Source: Acinetobacter defluvii (GTDB taxonomy: Bacteria; Pseudomonadota; Gammaproteobacteria; Pseudomonadales; Moraxellaceae). Taken from it: DNA of 64,000 nucleotides. The notes beneath the pieces are model-generated. The model was not told the DNA's origin. It saw only the letters and a list, made by a program, of their open reading frames with translations, and made no database searches. Shown piece by piece: positions 27,154-36,452 of the stretch (position 1 is the stretch's first letter; each line of letters starts with the position of its first letter). The position numbers and the translations under genes were made by a program. The stretch spans positions 1,116,001 through 1,180,000 of the forward strand of contig NZ_CP029397.2 of NCBI RefSeq assembly GCF_001704615.3, in the 5' to 3' direction.

Positions 27154-27855
27154 TCAATCAAATATTTTATGAATCGCTTGAAAAGGTAAGGTTACGACAT
27201 CAAATGCCACAGCAAAAGGGAATAACATCAATTTATTCGCTGCATTGCTGCTAGCTTTTGAATAGTCCTTTTGTTCTTGTTGGGTATAAATGCTGACACG
27301 ATATGGCTTACTTAAGGCTTTAAAGGAATTTCGATTGGTCGCAGCAGGATAAACTACACCAGCAAGTTTAATATCGAAGCAAAAACGTTGTGCATTTAAA
27401 CGTTTATCGCTTGAATTGGTACATTCTTCAGCGCCATTTTCAATGAAAAACTCACGGTCGGCTTTGGTCACATCTTCAGAGAGTTTGATATAAGAAAGGT
27501 TGAGTGCACCTGAGAAATTACCATCATTTTTTGCGGAGTAAAAATCGAGTGAACGGGTGACTTGAATATTTTTTGGGTCAAGTGCTGAGATGATTTTGGC
27601 AAATCTTGCACCGCCATGTGTGAGTACATAACTATATTGTTGCCCCACGATTACGATGCTATCTTGTGGAATGTTTGGGATCACTTGTGCAGGTTTGCCA
27701 AAAGCAACGACATAGTCATTAATTAAGACATTTTTTACTGTTTTGGTGCGAATACCATCATCTTTGTCGAGTAGAGTTGCAGTTGCACAACCCGTTAAAA
27801 TGGTGGCGGTACCTAAAGTAAGGGCAAGAAGAGAATTTTTTAATAACTTCGACAT
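27154..27855 (-). CDS. Uncharacterised lipoprotein
   Basis: 233 residues with a lipoprotein signal peptide: LLALTLGTATILTGC, with lipobox LTGC and Cys22 as the lipidated residue. Asp is absent at +2, so outer-membrane sorting is expected. The body has scattered beta-type segments and a C-terminal hydrophobic run LMLFPFAVAFDVVTLPFQAI, a pattern reminiscent of YceK/YidQ-type small lipoproteins but embedded in a longer protein. It is the first gene of a two-gene unit with the membrane protein downstream. The function is unknown; an envelope role is inferred. Confidence 0.7.
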   Translation of the reverse strand: MSKLLKNSLLALTLGTATILTGCATATLLDKDDGIRTKTVKNVLINDYVVAFGKPAQVIPNIPQDSIVIVGQQYSYVLTHGGARFAKIISALDPKNIQVTRSLDFYSAKNDGNFSGALNLSYIKLSEDVTKADREFFIENGAEECTNSSDKRLNAQRFCFDIKLAGVVYPAATNRNSFKALSKPYRVSIYTQQEQKDYSKASSNAANKLMLFPFAVAFDVVTLPFQAIHKIFD

Positions 27856-28504
27856 TTATTATACTCATCGGTTTGTTTTCACAGTATTTATAGCAGTTTC
27901 ATGTAAATGCGATAAGTTTGAAAGATGCCAAAATTTACTATAAATAAGCGAATTCTGAGTATTTTTCATGAGTTTATTGGCAAAATGTCATCATTCTTAA
28001 GCGTTTGTTACGGTTAAATGAAGGCTAAAATTTAAAAATACAGATTCTTAATCGTGGGCTTGTATCGTTTGCGCTATGCAGGGCAACTATTCTTTTCATG
28101 ATTCTTGTGGAAATGCTAAAAAGAAGTTCATGCATTTATTTTTTAAGCTGATAGTCATATTCAGACATTAGATTTTCATCGTAAAAAGTGCAGTAAATAA
28201 CTGTGAAATAATTTCACTTAATGCAGTGCAATATATTATATTTTTTTATATGTTTATCTTTTTGCTGGGATGATTCGGATATAAGATTGGATTTGAAATA
28301 AATCAGATATTGTTTTGTAGTTATAAATGTTGATATGAGTGAATTTTGAGATTCTCTGTCGTGTTTTGAGTTTGAAAAACTTAAGTGTTTAAGAAAGGCA
28401 GAAAAATCAGATCAACAAAGTGAAAAAACGAAAATATTCATTGTATTTTTAGGCTAAGATTCTTATCATTGCCTGCTTGTTTGCACGATCAGCGGAATTG
28501 AACC
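27856..28504. other. Intergenic region without a gene
   Basis: About 650 AT-rich bases between divergent genes. I see no ORF with coding character, no tRNA and no convincing structured RNA. It must contain promoters for the lipoprotein operon (left) and rluA (right). Confidence 0.45.
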
Positions 28505-29149
28505 TTGAGTAATTTTCTTACCGAACACCTGATACATTGTGATCAAGATTTTATGGTAATCGCAAAACCCGCAGGTATACTCACAGTTCCCGGAAAAACA
28601 GAAGACCTACAAGATTGTGTGATTAATCGTTTATTAAAAATAGAACCTAAAACGCTACTCATTCACCGTTTAGACCGCGATACTTCAGGTATTTTAGTAT
28701 TCGGACTGTCTAAATGGGGGCAAAAAAGTATTTCTCGCCAGTTTCAAGAGCGCCAAACCTCAAAAACTTATCAAGCTGTGGTTGCTGGACATTTACAAGG
28801 TCACGGTATAATAGATGTGCCTGTGATCTATGATTCAAGTCATCCACCATTGCATATCGCAGCGCCTGAATATAATAAACCTGCAGTGACTGAATGGCAG
28901 GCAATCGAAAATTATGAAATTCAGGGACAAGCTGTAACCCGTGTCAAACTCACCCCGATTACAGGACGTTCCCATCAGTTGCGTGTGCATATGCAGTTTT
29001 TAGGTCATCCGATTATTGGTGACACGTTATATGCAACAGTTGAGCAACAAGCGCTGATGCCACGTCTGTGTCTACATGCAGAGCAACTGTGCTTTCATCA
29101 TCCTAAAACAGAGGAGAATGTACAATTTCATTGTCCAGTTCCGTTTTAG
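28505..29149 (+). CDS. rluA: RluA-family pseudouridine synthase
   Basis: 214 residues, a typical RluA length with no S4 domain. The catalytic aspartate lies in HRLDRDTSG (about residues 57-65), and the conserved RxHQLRVH is seen in TGRSHQLRVHMQFLGHPI. RluA modifies U746 of 23S rRNA and U32 of several tRNAs. A TTG start at 28505 with GGAA about ten bases upstream is used because the next in-frame ATG would remove the first conserved strand. It stands alone, 140 bases before rapA. Confidence 0.85.
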   Translation: MSNFLTEHLIHCDQDFMVIAKPAGILTVPGKTEDLQDCVINRLLKIEPKTLLIHRLDRDTSGILVFGLSKWGQKSISRQFQERQTSKTYQAVVAGHLQGHGIIDVPVIYDSSHPPLHIAAPEYNKPAVTEWQAIENYEIQGQAVTRVKLTPITGRSHQLRVHMQFLGHPIIGDTLYATVEQQALMPRLCLHAEQLCFHHPKTEENVQFHCPVPF

Positions 29150-29289
29150 ATCGGTTTTATTAACAAAGATTGAAAATGCTCGTTATTTTTATGGGCTTTG
29201 TGTCAAAAAGTATTGCGTAATAGGGTAAAACTTTGTTCAAATATTCTCCTGATTTGAGCAACTGTTTTCAGTCCTAACATGAGATAAAG

Positions 29290-32127
29290 GTGGAAAAATT
29301 GCAACAATTTGCTATAGGTCAACGTTGGTTATCTGATACAGAAACAGAACTTGGTTTAGGTGTTTTAATTGACGTTGATGAGCGTTCAATTAGCATCCTC
29401 TTTCCTAAAAGTGATGAAACACGTGTTTATGCACGTAACAACGCACCTTTATCTCGTATTGTTTTCAATGTAAATGACGAATTGCAAGATCAAGAAGGTG
29501 TCACTTGGACAGTTGAAGCGGTTGAAGATCGTCATGGCGTGTTACGTTATGATGTGATTCGTACTTTGGTTGATGGTACACAAGAACGTAAATCTTTGAA
29601 TGAAACGCGTATCGGGGCTTCGATTCAGCTTTCAAAACCACTTGATCGTTTACTAGCAAGCCAAGTTGATTATAAAGAATGGTATGACCTGCGTATTGAA
29701 GCGATGCAAATGCAAGCCAGTATGCAAAATTCACCTTTGCGTGGTTTGATTGGTGCACGGGTCGGTTTAATTCCACATCAACTTTATATTGCCCACGAAG
29801 TGGGTAAACGTTTTGCTCCACGAGTATTACTTGCCGATGAAGTGGGCTTGGGTAAAACCATTGAAGCAGGCTTGATCATTCATCAACAATTGAAAACAGG
29901 GCGTTCTGAACGTATTTTGATCTTGGTACCTGATTCGCTGCAATATCAGTGGATGATCGAAATGCGTCGCCGTTTCAATTTAAATTTCTCATTGTTTGAT
30001 TTAACGCGTACAGCTTCCCTCAAAGAGCATGACCCTGAACTGAATCCATTCTTGACCGAACAATGCATTATTGCATCGGTTGACTTGATGATTGACCACG
30101 ATGATTTGCGTGAACAAGCCATTGAAGCAGGTTTTGATCTACTTGTGGTGGATGAAGCACATCATTTGATGTGGAGTGAAGAAGAAGGGGGGAATGATCG
30201 TTACGACCTTGTTGAGGAATTTGCTGAAAAAACTGCTGGCGTTTTATTATTGACTGCTACACCTGAGCAACTTGGGGTAGAAAGTCACTTTGCACGTTTA
30301 CGTTTGCTTGATCCACAACGTTTTAGTTCGCTTGATCGTTTCTTAGATGAAGAAGAACAGTATCATCACACTGCGAAAATCGCAGAAGTATTGATGTCTG
30401 ATTTGCCACTTGAAGCTGAACATTTCGCGGCAGTAGAAAGCTTACTGGGTCATGCGATTGAAGACCAACCTGAACAGCGTTTTCGTGCCATTCATGAATT
30501 ATTAGACCGTCATGGTACAGGGCGTATTTTATTCCGTAATACCCGTGAAGCGATTCAAGGTTTCCCAGGTCGTGATTGTCAGCCTGCACCTCTTCCTGCA
30601 CCAGAAACTTGGTCGAAAGATGGGAAATTACGTGAGCAAATGTGGCCTGAAGAAGCACAACTTGATGGTGCTTGGATGGAAACTGATCCACGTGTGTCGT
30701 GGATCATGGAAATGCTTCGCACCCAGTTGAAACATAAAAAAGTTTTATTGATCGCACGTAGTGGTCCAGTGGTTGAAGCATTGGAAAATGCCTTACGTAT
30801 TCATGCAGGTATTCGTACTGCAATGTTCCATGAAGGCATGAGCTTGCTTGAGCGTGACCAAGCTGCAGCGTATTTTGCGGAAGAATCATATGGTGCGCAG
30901 ATTTTACTGTGTTCTGAAATTGGTTCAGAAGGGCGTAATTTCCAGTTTGCCTCAGATTTAATATTATTTGATTTGCCTGCAAACCCTGATGTACTTGAGC
31001 AACGTATTGGTCGTTTAGATCGTATTGGTCAAGAAAATCGTATTCAAATCCATGTGCCTTACCTTTTAGGCACAGCACAAGAGCGTATGTTCCGTTGGTA
31101 TAATGAAGCATTGAATATTTTCAGTAATATTTCACCTACTGCACAAACGCTACAAGAAAACTTTATTGTTGACCTAAAAGATTGTTTATTGGCAGATAAA
31201 GGTCAAGTCTTTGAAGATTTACTTGAAGCGGTAAGTGTGCAACGTCAAGCATTGGAAGATGAATTACAAGAAGGTCGTGACCGTTTGCTAGAGTACAATT
31301 CGTGTCGTCCGATGGTGGCACAAGAGATTGTTAATGCGCTTGAAGACTATGATGACAATACTTTATTGCCAATGTTTATGAAGCGCTTTATGGCATCAAC
31401 CAATATTGATTTTGATGAGCAAAGTAACGGAACAGTTATTATCAAACCAACCGATCAAATGCAAGTACAAGGGTTGGATATTGATGAAGAAGGCATGACC
31501 GTCACTTTCTATCGTGATCAAGCACAGATCCGTGAAGATGCACAGTACATCACTTTAGAGCATCCATTTACTGAAAGTGTGATGGAAATGATCCGCACAC
31601 AATCTTTCGGTAGTACCAATGTTGCTTTGCTTAAATCAGCGGCTTTACCACAAGGTTCAGTTCTGCTTGAAGTATGGTTTAAAGTTGATGTGGTTGCGCC
31701 AAAAGCATTGAATTTACCGTCAAGCTTACCGACGCAATTGATTCGTGTATTACTCAGTGAAAAAGGACAGGATTTATCTAATAAAATTGCACCTGAAATT
31801 TTAAAACCTTATTTGCATCATCTAGATGGAAATAGTTGTCGTCAGGTAGTGAAAGCAAGACGTGAGGTGATTGAGCAACGCTATGCTCAAGCGCTTGAGC
31901 TTGCTAGAGGCGCATTGCCTGAGTTAAAGCAACAAGCCAAAGAAATCTATGGGAGTAAATGGCAATATGAGATTGATCGTTTAACTTATTTAAAACAGTT
32001 TAATCCAAGTATTCGTGAAGATGAAATCAGTCGTTTGCAAAAATTGCAAAAAGAAGGCTTGGATTTACTCGAAGGTTTAGCTGTAACGCCAGAAGCAATT
32101 CAAGTCTTGGTTGTGGTAAAACCTTGA
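29290..32127 (+). CDS. rapA: RNA polymerase-recycling SWI2/SNF2 ATPase RapA
   Basis: 945 residues. RapA binds core RNA polymerase and uses ATP to release it from stalled post-termination complexes. N-terminal Tudor-like domains start with GQRWLSDTETELGLG. Helicase motifs follow: LLADEVGLGKTIEAG (motif I, about 182-196), VVDEAHH (motif II, DEAH), LLLTATPEQ (motif III) and LEQRIGRLDRIGQ (motif VI). The C-terminal RapA-specific region completes the usual length. GTG start with a GATAAAGG ribosome site. It ends at a UUCG-tetraloop terminator. Confidence 0.95.
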   Translation: MEKLQQFAIGQRWLSDTETELGLGVLIDVDERSISILFPKSDETRVYARNNAPLSRIVFNVNDELQDQEGVTWTVEAVEDRHGVLRYDVIRTLVDGTQERKSLNETRIGASIQLSKPLDRLLASQVDYKEWYDLRIEAMQMQASMQNSPLRGLIGARVGLIPHQLYIAHEVGKRFAPRVLLADEVGLGKTIEAGLIIHQQLKTGRSERILILVPDSLQYQWMIEMRRRFNLNFSLFDLTRTASLKEHDPELNPFLTEQCIIASVDLMIDHDDLREQAIEAGFDLLVVDEAHHLMWSEEEGGNDRYDLVEEFAEKTAGVLLLTATPEQLGVESHFARLRLLDPQRFSSLDRFLDEEEQYHHTAKIAEVLMSDLPLEAEHFAAVESLLGHAIEDQPEQRFRAIHELLDRHGTGRILFRNTREAIQGFPGRDCQPAPLPAPETWSKDGKLREQMWPEEAQLDGAWMETDPRVSWIMEMLRTQLKHKKVLLIARSGPVVEALENALRIHAGIRTAMFHEGMSLLERDQAAAYFAEESYGAQILLCSEIGSEGRNFQFASDLILFDLPANPDVLEQRIGRLDRIGQENRIQIHVPYLLGTAQERMFRWYNEALNIFSNISPTAQTLQENFIVDLKDCLLADKGQVFEDLLEAVSVQRQALEDELQEGRDRLLEYNSCRPMVAQEIVNALEDYDDNTLLPMFMKRFMASTNIDFDEQSNGTVIIKPTDQMQVQGLDIDEEGMTVTFYRDQAQIREDAQYITLEHPFTESVMEMIRTQSFGSTNVALLKSAALPQGSVLLEVWFKVDVVAPKALNLPSSLPTQLIRVLLSEKGQDLSNKIAPEILKPYLHHLDGNSCRQVVKARREVIEQRYAQALELARGALPELKQQAKEIYGSKWQYEIDRLTYLKQFNPSIREDEISRLQKLQKEGLDLLEGLAVTPEAIQVLVVVKP

Positions 32128-32151
32128 GCCATTGTAATTGATCAATGATTT

Positions 32152-32176
32152 AAAGCTCCTTCGGGAGCTTTTTTTA
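32152..32176 (+). terminator. Intrinsic terminator of rapA
   Basis: A perfect 8-bp stem AAAGCTCC/GGAGCTTT with a TTCG tetraloop is followed by T. Confidence 0.92.
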
Positions 32177-32347
32177 TAGGTCATATGTAAATTTAAAAAA
32201 CGAATAAAGCAAATGAAGATATAAGCACAGTTTTATTAAGCCAGACGTAACTTAGTGTTTTAATTTTACTGAAGAAGTTATCCGAAGTGCATGGAGATCA
32301 TCGATACAAAGCGTTATGATAGACATACTATTGTATTGGAATAAATC

Positions 32348-33415
32348 ATGAAAATTGTTGCAGATGAGAATCTAGCATTTACTGAGTATTTTTTTTCAGA
32401 ATTTGGGGAAATTCAACAAGCAGCAGGACGTACATTGACTCAAAAAGATGTCCGTGATGCTGATGCATTGTTGGTACGTTCTGTAACTCAAGTAAATGAT
32501 AGTTTGATTCAAAATACTGCACTTAAATTTATAGGCAGTGCGACCATTGGTACCGATCATTTAGACATTGCTGCGATAGAAAAAAATCAAATCGCATGGT
32601 CAAATGCAGCAGGTTGTAATGCCCAAGCGGTTGCTGAATACGTCATTACTGCCTTGTTAAAATTAAATCCAACTTTAATGGATCAAAATAGTGCTTTTAC
32701 CTTAGGCATTATCGGTTTGGGAAATGTGGGTTCACGACTTGCATATATGGCGAAATTGTTAGGTTGGAACGTGATCGGGCATGATCCATTTGTACAACAT
32801 AACGATATTAAACAAGTTGAATTGGAAGAACTTTTAAAATCCGCTGATGCTATCAGCACGCATGTGCCATTAACTCAAATAGGTGAACATAAAACCTATC
32901 ATTTGATTGATGAAAATGCATTAAAGCTCATGAAACCTAATGCAATTTTAATTAATTCTGCACGAGGCGCAGTGGTTGCAGAAAGCGCTTTAATTGCTGA
33001 TATTGAAAATAATCAACGACAAGTGGTACTTGATGTTTTTGAGCATGAGCCTGAGATTTCTGAGCATTTGCTGAATTTAGTTTCAATTGTCACGCCACAT
33101 ATTGCAGGTTATAGCTTGGAAGGCAAAGCACGTGGTACACAAATGATTTATGATGCATTTTGTCGTACTTTTGATTATTCAGCGCATAAAAAGTTTGAGT
33201 CGCAATTGCCTGCATGTGAACAGTATTTTTATGGCAATAATATTAAGCAAACCCTAAAAGAACATTTAACAGATATTTATGATATTTCACGTGATGATCA
33301 AAGTTTACGTGCCTGTGTGAAAGATGGGAAAGTAGATCAAAAAGCCTTTGACCACTTAAGAAAAACCTATCCTCTACGCCGTGAATGGGCAGCGCATGGA
33401 GGACCTAAAGCATGA
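32348..33415 (+). CDS. pdxB: Erythronate-4-phosphate dehydrogenase
   Basis: 355 residues. PdxB oxidises 4-phosphoerythronate in the DXP-dependent pyridoxal phosphate route. The NAD-binding loop is LGIIGLGNVGSRLA (about 119-132). The catalytic dyad region includes NSARGAVV (Arg), FEHEP (Glu) and TPHIAGYS (His), and a C-terminal PdxB-specific dimerisation domain follows. It overlaps the next gene by four bases (ATGA), which implies translational coupling. The N-terminal substrate-binding part MKIVADENLAF is as in other PdxB proteins. Confidence 0.93.
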   Translation: MKIVADENLAFTEYFFSEFGEIQQAAGRTLTQKDVRDADALLVRSVTQVNDSLIQNTALKFIGSATIGTDHLDIAAIEKNQIAWSNAAGCNAQAVAEYVITALLKLNPTLMDQNSAFTLGIIGLGNVGSRLAYMAKLLGWNVIGHDPFVQHNDIKQVELEELLKSADAISTHVPLTQIGEHKTYHLIDENALKLMKPNAILINSARGAVVAESALIADIENNQRQVVLDVFEHEPEISEHLLNLVSIVTPHIAGYSLEGKARGTQMIYDAFCRTFDYSAHKKFESQLPACEQYFYGNNIKQTLKEHLTDIYDISRDDQSLRACVKDGKVDQKAFDHLRKTYPLRREWAAHGGPKA

Positions 33416-34404
33416 GTAAGCTTATTCAAAATACTATGAATTATCAACCGAGTTGTGATATTGAAGCTCTTAAAGCACGTGCAAAAATGTATGCACAGCT
33501 TCGTCAGTTTTTTGCGGAACGTGATGTGTTAGAAGTGGAAACACCTGTACTTTCGCAAGCAGGCGTAACAGATGTACATTTGGCGTCTATACAAGCACAT
33601 CGTCATGTTCAAGGTAAAAAACAAACACATTACTTACAGACTTCGCCTGAGTTTGCTATGAAGCGATTGTTGGCAAGTGGCAGTGGTGCGATTTATCAAA
33701 TCTGTAAGGTTTTCCGTGATGATGAGCATGGGCGTAAACACAACAGTGAATTCACCATGTTGGAATGGTATCGTCCTGAATTTTCTCTAAAAGATTTGAT
33801 GCTTGAAGTGACCGACTTACTCAATGTAGTTTTGGCTGCTCGTTTTGGTAAAGTTCGCCCAACCATTTACAGTTATAAACATGCTTTTATGGATCGTTTG
33901 GATTTAAATCCGCTACAAGCGACTTTGAAAGAGTTAAAAGATGCTGCATATCGTGTCGGTTTAAATATTGACTTGGGTGATGATCGTTTGACTTATATGG
34001 ATTTGTTATTTTCGCATATAGTTGAGCCAAGTTTAGGTTTTGACACACCTGTATTTTTAACAGACTTTCCACCTGAAATGGCGTCACTTGCTAAGACTCG
34101 AGTTGATGAAGATGGGCAATTAGTTGCTGCGCGTTTTGAGTTGTATATCGAGGGTTTAGAACTTGCCAATGCCTATGATGAGTTGATTGATGCGCAGGTA
34201 TTACGCAGTCGTTTTGAAGCGGATAATGTGGAGCGTGCAAAGCTAGGCTTGCATGTGATGCCGATTGATGAATATTTGCTTGCAGCTTTACCCAATATGC
34301 CTGAATGTTCCGGGATTGCTTTAGGAATTGATCGTTTGTTAATGGTGCTTCAAAATCAAATGACGTTAGAGAAAGTGCTAAGTTTTACAGCAGATGTGTC
34401 GTGA
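33412..34404 (+). CDS. epmA: EF-P lysine ligase EpmA (PoxA/GenX)
   Basis: 330 residues, a class II lysyl-tRNA synthetase catalytic core without the anticodon-binding domain. Motif 2 is VFRDDEHGRKHNSEFTMLEW and motif 3 is GIALGIDRLLMVL. LQTSPEFAMKRLL lies before motif 2. EpmA attaches (R)-beta-lysine to elongation factor P so that ribosomes can pass polyproline stretches. Its start overlaps the pdxB stop. An internal ATG at residue 9 (MNYQPSCD) could be the real start, as the first eight residues are not conserved in my memory. IS DNA begins about 230 bases downstream. Confidence 0.92.
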   Translation: MSKLIQNTMNYQPSCDIEALKARAKMYAQLRQFFAERDVLEVETPVLSQAGVTDVHLASIQAHRHVQGKKQTHYLQTSPEFAMKRLLASGSGAIYQICKVFRDDEHGRKHNSEFTMLEWYRPEFSLKDLMLEVTDLLNVVLAARFGKVRPTIYSYKHAFMDRLDLNPLQATLKELKDAAYRVGLNIDLGDDRLTYMDLLFSHIVEPSLGFDTPVFLTDFPPEMASLAKTRVDEDGQLVAARFELYIEGLELANAYDELIDAQVLRSRFEADNVERAKLGLHVMPIDEYLLAALPNMPECSGIALGIDRLLMVLQNQMTLEKVLSFTADVS

Positions 34405-34633
34405 TGTAAAAGATCATAGATTCGAATAAGCAGACAACACATTTTTAGCTATCCACTAAACTTAAACTCTGAATATGAAGAGTTTAAGTTTAATTCTGAA
34501 TTAAATAATGGCCTACCGATGTTAGATGTTATACGATTAGAAGCCTATTTTTTAATTTTGATAAATATTGATAGCTATTGAGGTCATCCACAAGTGCTTG
34601 AGGTAGAGTTTAAAATTGAACCGAATAATATCT

Positions 34634-35613
34634 AACCTGAGTTCGATGAATATTATTAGTTTGCAATCAAATTTTTAAAAGTTGGTTTGCTAGTATTTAA
34701 ACAATAGGCGACTACTGCCGACATAATATTCACCATAAAATTATTAACCGAACGATGACGTGAATGATCTATTTGATGCAAATTTTTTAATTGGTCATTC
34801 ACTGTTTCTATCAAACCACGTCGTGATAATAATTGCTTTTCAAATAATGTTTGTGACTCTTTCTGCTTCATATTTTTTCGTGAAGGTGTTAATAATTTTA
34901 ACCCTCTTGCGATTAAAGCATCTTTTTTTGTTTTACTTAAATATCCCTTATCACCAAGCAGGATACCTTTAAATTCTGAAGTAAGCTCCTCAAGTACTGC
35001 AACATCGTGAACATTGGCTGATGTGACTTTTAAATTAATAATCTCTCCTAAGTTGTTGATCACAAGATGTAATTTAAAACCGTAAAACCATCCTGTACTA
35101 CTTTTTCCACGATTCGCAAGGTCTTTAAACACACGATGTCGTTTAATTCTAAGATTATGACAAACAACAAGCTTAGTTGAATCAATGATACAAATTCCTG
35201 TATCTGCTCCTTTAATTTGATTAAAGAAACAGCTAAGTGCTTGCAAGCAACGAGGCATAATTTCAACAAAACGGTTATAGCTAAGAAGTTTAGGGAAAGC
35301 AGATTTCCAAAAAGGAATGACCATATGACAATAAAAATATTTAAAGAATCTAAATCCAGATTGGTGGAATAAAATCACGATTGTCATGATTTCAGATAAG
35401 CTTAGGGCAGACTTCTGTAACCTTAAATTTTGATGTGGAATGAGAGATTTTTCTAAAGATTCATCAAATATTTTGCAAAAATCATCTAAAAGACAAAATA
35501 ATTCTGTAATATGATCCATAGAAAGCCTTAGGTTGTAATGTTTTGTCTTGAGAACCAATACGTTACAAACTTTAGGGCTTTTTTTCTACTCTTTTTTTGA
35601 TCGAACTCAGGTT
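34634..35613 (-). mobile_element. Intact IS982-type insertion sequence (980 bp)
   Basis: The 14-base perfect terminal inverted repeats (AACCTGAGTTCGAT/ATCGAACTCAGGTT) are flanked by ATCT on both sides, the likely 4-base target duplication. It carries a single full-length transposase gene. Orientation and sequence are the same as in the interrupted copy at 22956-25220, so the two form long direct repeats about 9.4 kb apart. Confidence 0.95.
34656..35558 (-). CDS. IS982-family transposase, full length
   Basis: 300 residues with the DDE triad in CIIDSTKLVVCHN, LLGDKGYLSKT and GLIETVNDQLKN. The context around the first Asp (DSTKLVVCHNLRI) is typical of the IS982 family. The N-terminal third is basic and should bind the terminal repeats. 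The gene occupies almost the whole element. Being uninterrupted, it could mobilise both copies in the window if expressed, though the ends of the split copy are now much further apart. Confidence 0.93.
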   Translation of the reverse strand: MVLKTKHYNLRLSMDHITELFCLLDDFCKIFDESLEKSLIPHQNLRLQKSALSLSEIMTIVILFHQSGFRFFKYFYCHMVIPFWKSAFPKLLSYNRFVEIMPRCLQALSCFFNQIKGADTGICIIDSTKLVVCHNLRIKRHRVFKDLANRGKSSTGWFYGFKLHLVINNLGEIINLKVTSANVHDVAVLEELTSEFKGILLGDKGYLSKTKKDALIARGLKLLTPSRKNMKQKESQTLFEKQLLSRRGLIETVNDQLKNLHQIDHSRHRSVNNFMVNIMSAVVAYCLNTSKPTFKNLIAN

Positions 35614-35637
35614 ATCTAGTATGTAAAATACAGTAAT

Positions 35638-35670
35638 AAAAAAACCTGAGTCACTATACTCAGGTTTTTT
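35638..35670. terminator. Terminator downstream of tRNA-Glu
   Basis: The stem ACCTGAGT/ACTCAGGT with a six-base loop has A-runs on the left and T-runs on the right, so it works on either strand. It ends tRNA-Glu transcription on the minus strand. Confidence 0.85.
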
Positions 35671-35696
35671 ATAAGAATGCTTAACATTCTAAAATA

Positions 35697-35772
35697 TGGC
35701 GACCCTACGGGGATTCGAACCCCGGTTACCGCCGTGAAAGGGCGATGTCCTAGGCCTCTAGACGATAGGGTC
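35697..35772 (-). tRNA. tRNA-Glu (anticodon TTC)
   Basis: 76 bases including an encoded CCA. Acceptor arms GACCCTA/TAGGGTC, D-arm with CGTCTAGAGGCCTAGGACA, anticodon stem-loop CCGCCCTTTCACGGCGG with TTC in the loop centre, and a T-arm with GGTTCGAAT. It closely resembles E. coli tRNA-Glu. A terminator follows on the minus strand. Confidence 0.96.
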
Positions 35773-35792
35773 GTATAGAAGATGGCGCTATC

Positions 35793-36452
35793 TTATTGAT
35801 CTGCCATCAAAGTGTCAAGGAGATGAGGAGAGAGTTTGTTTAAAATATAGCAAAATAGTTCAGCCGTCTTTTGTGTATCGTATAAAGCAGAGTGAGCTTC
35901 TTTACCATCAAACTCAATACCTGCCTGAATACATGACTTTGCTAATACCGTTTGTCCAAACATCACTGCGCTCAAAGTAACTGTATCAAATACAGAAAAA
36001 CTATGAAATGGGTTTTGATTCTTAGTACCAGTACGTGCAATAGCTGCTTTAAGAAAACCTAAATCAAAATGTGCATTATGCCCAACCAAAACCGCATGTG
36101 TACAATGTTGCTGACGGCGAACTTCATTCACAGCTTTAAAAATGCGTTTTAATGCTGATTTTTCATCCTCTGCCATCGCAACGCGCATTGGGTTTGATGG
36201 GTCAATACCGATGAACTCTAATGAGCGACGATCTAAATTCGCACCTTCAAATGGGTTGATATGCGCATGATAGGCATCACCAGGTACAAATTTTCCTGCC
36301 GCATCATAAATAATTGGAATACAGGCAATTTCAAGTAAAGCATCTGTATCCGCATTAAAGCCTGCAGTTTCAACATCAACAACTACAGGTAAAAAACCAC
36401 GAAATCGTTGAGCAATTGTAGGCTGTATTTCAGTTGTCACACTTTTCTCCAT
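35793..36452 (-). CDS. rnt: Ribonuclease T
   Basis: 219 residues. This DEDD-family 3'-5' exonuclease trims the 3' ends of tRNAs and other stable RNAs. The four acidic residues are in VVDVETAG (Asp and Glu), [11 protein letters not shown] and HSALYDT, with the catalytic His in the last motif (DEDDh type). Full length. Its start overlaps the end of pyrC by 16 bases, so it is translationally linked to pyrC on the minus strand; the tRNA-Glu gene lies just beyond. Confidence 0.95.
   Translation of the reverse strand: MEKSVTTEIQPTIAQRFRGFLPVVVDVETAGFNADTDALLEIACIPIIYDAAGKFVPGDAYHAHINPFEGANLDRRSLEFIGIDPSNPMRVAMAEDEKSALKRIFKAVNEVRRQQHCTHAVLVGHNAHFDLGFLKAAIARTGTKNQNPFHSFSVFDTVTLSAVMFGQTVLAKSCIQAGIEFDGKEAHSALYDTQKTAELFCYILNKLSPHLLDTLMADQ

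Noticed and set aside
22956..35613. A composite transposon bounded by the two IS982 copies
   Set aside because: Each copy has its own different target duplication (AAAT, ATCT) and the intervening genes are core genes (rapA, pdxB, epmA), so these are independent insertions.
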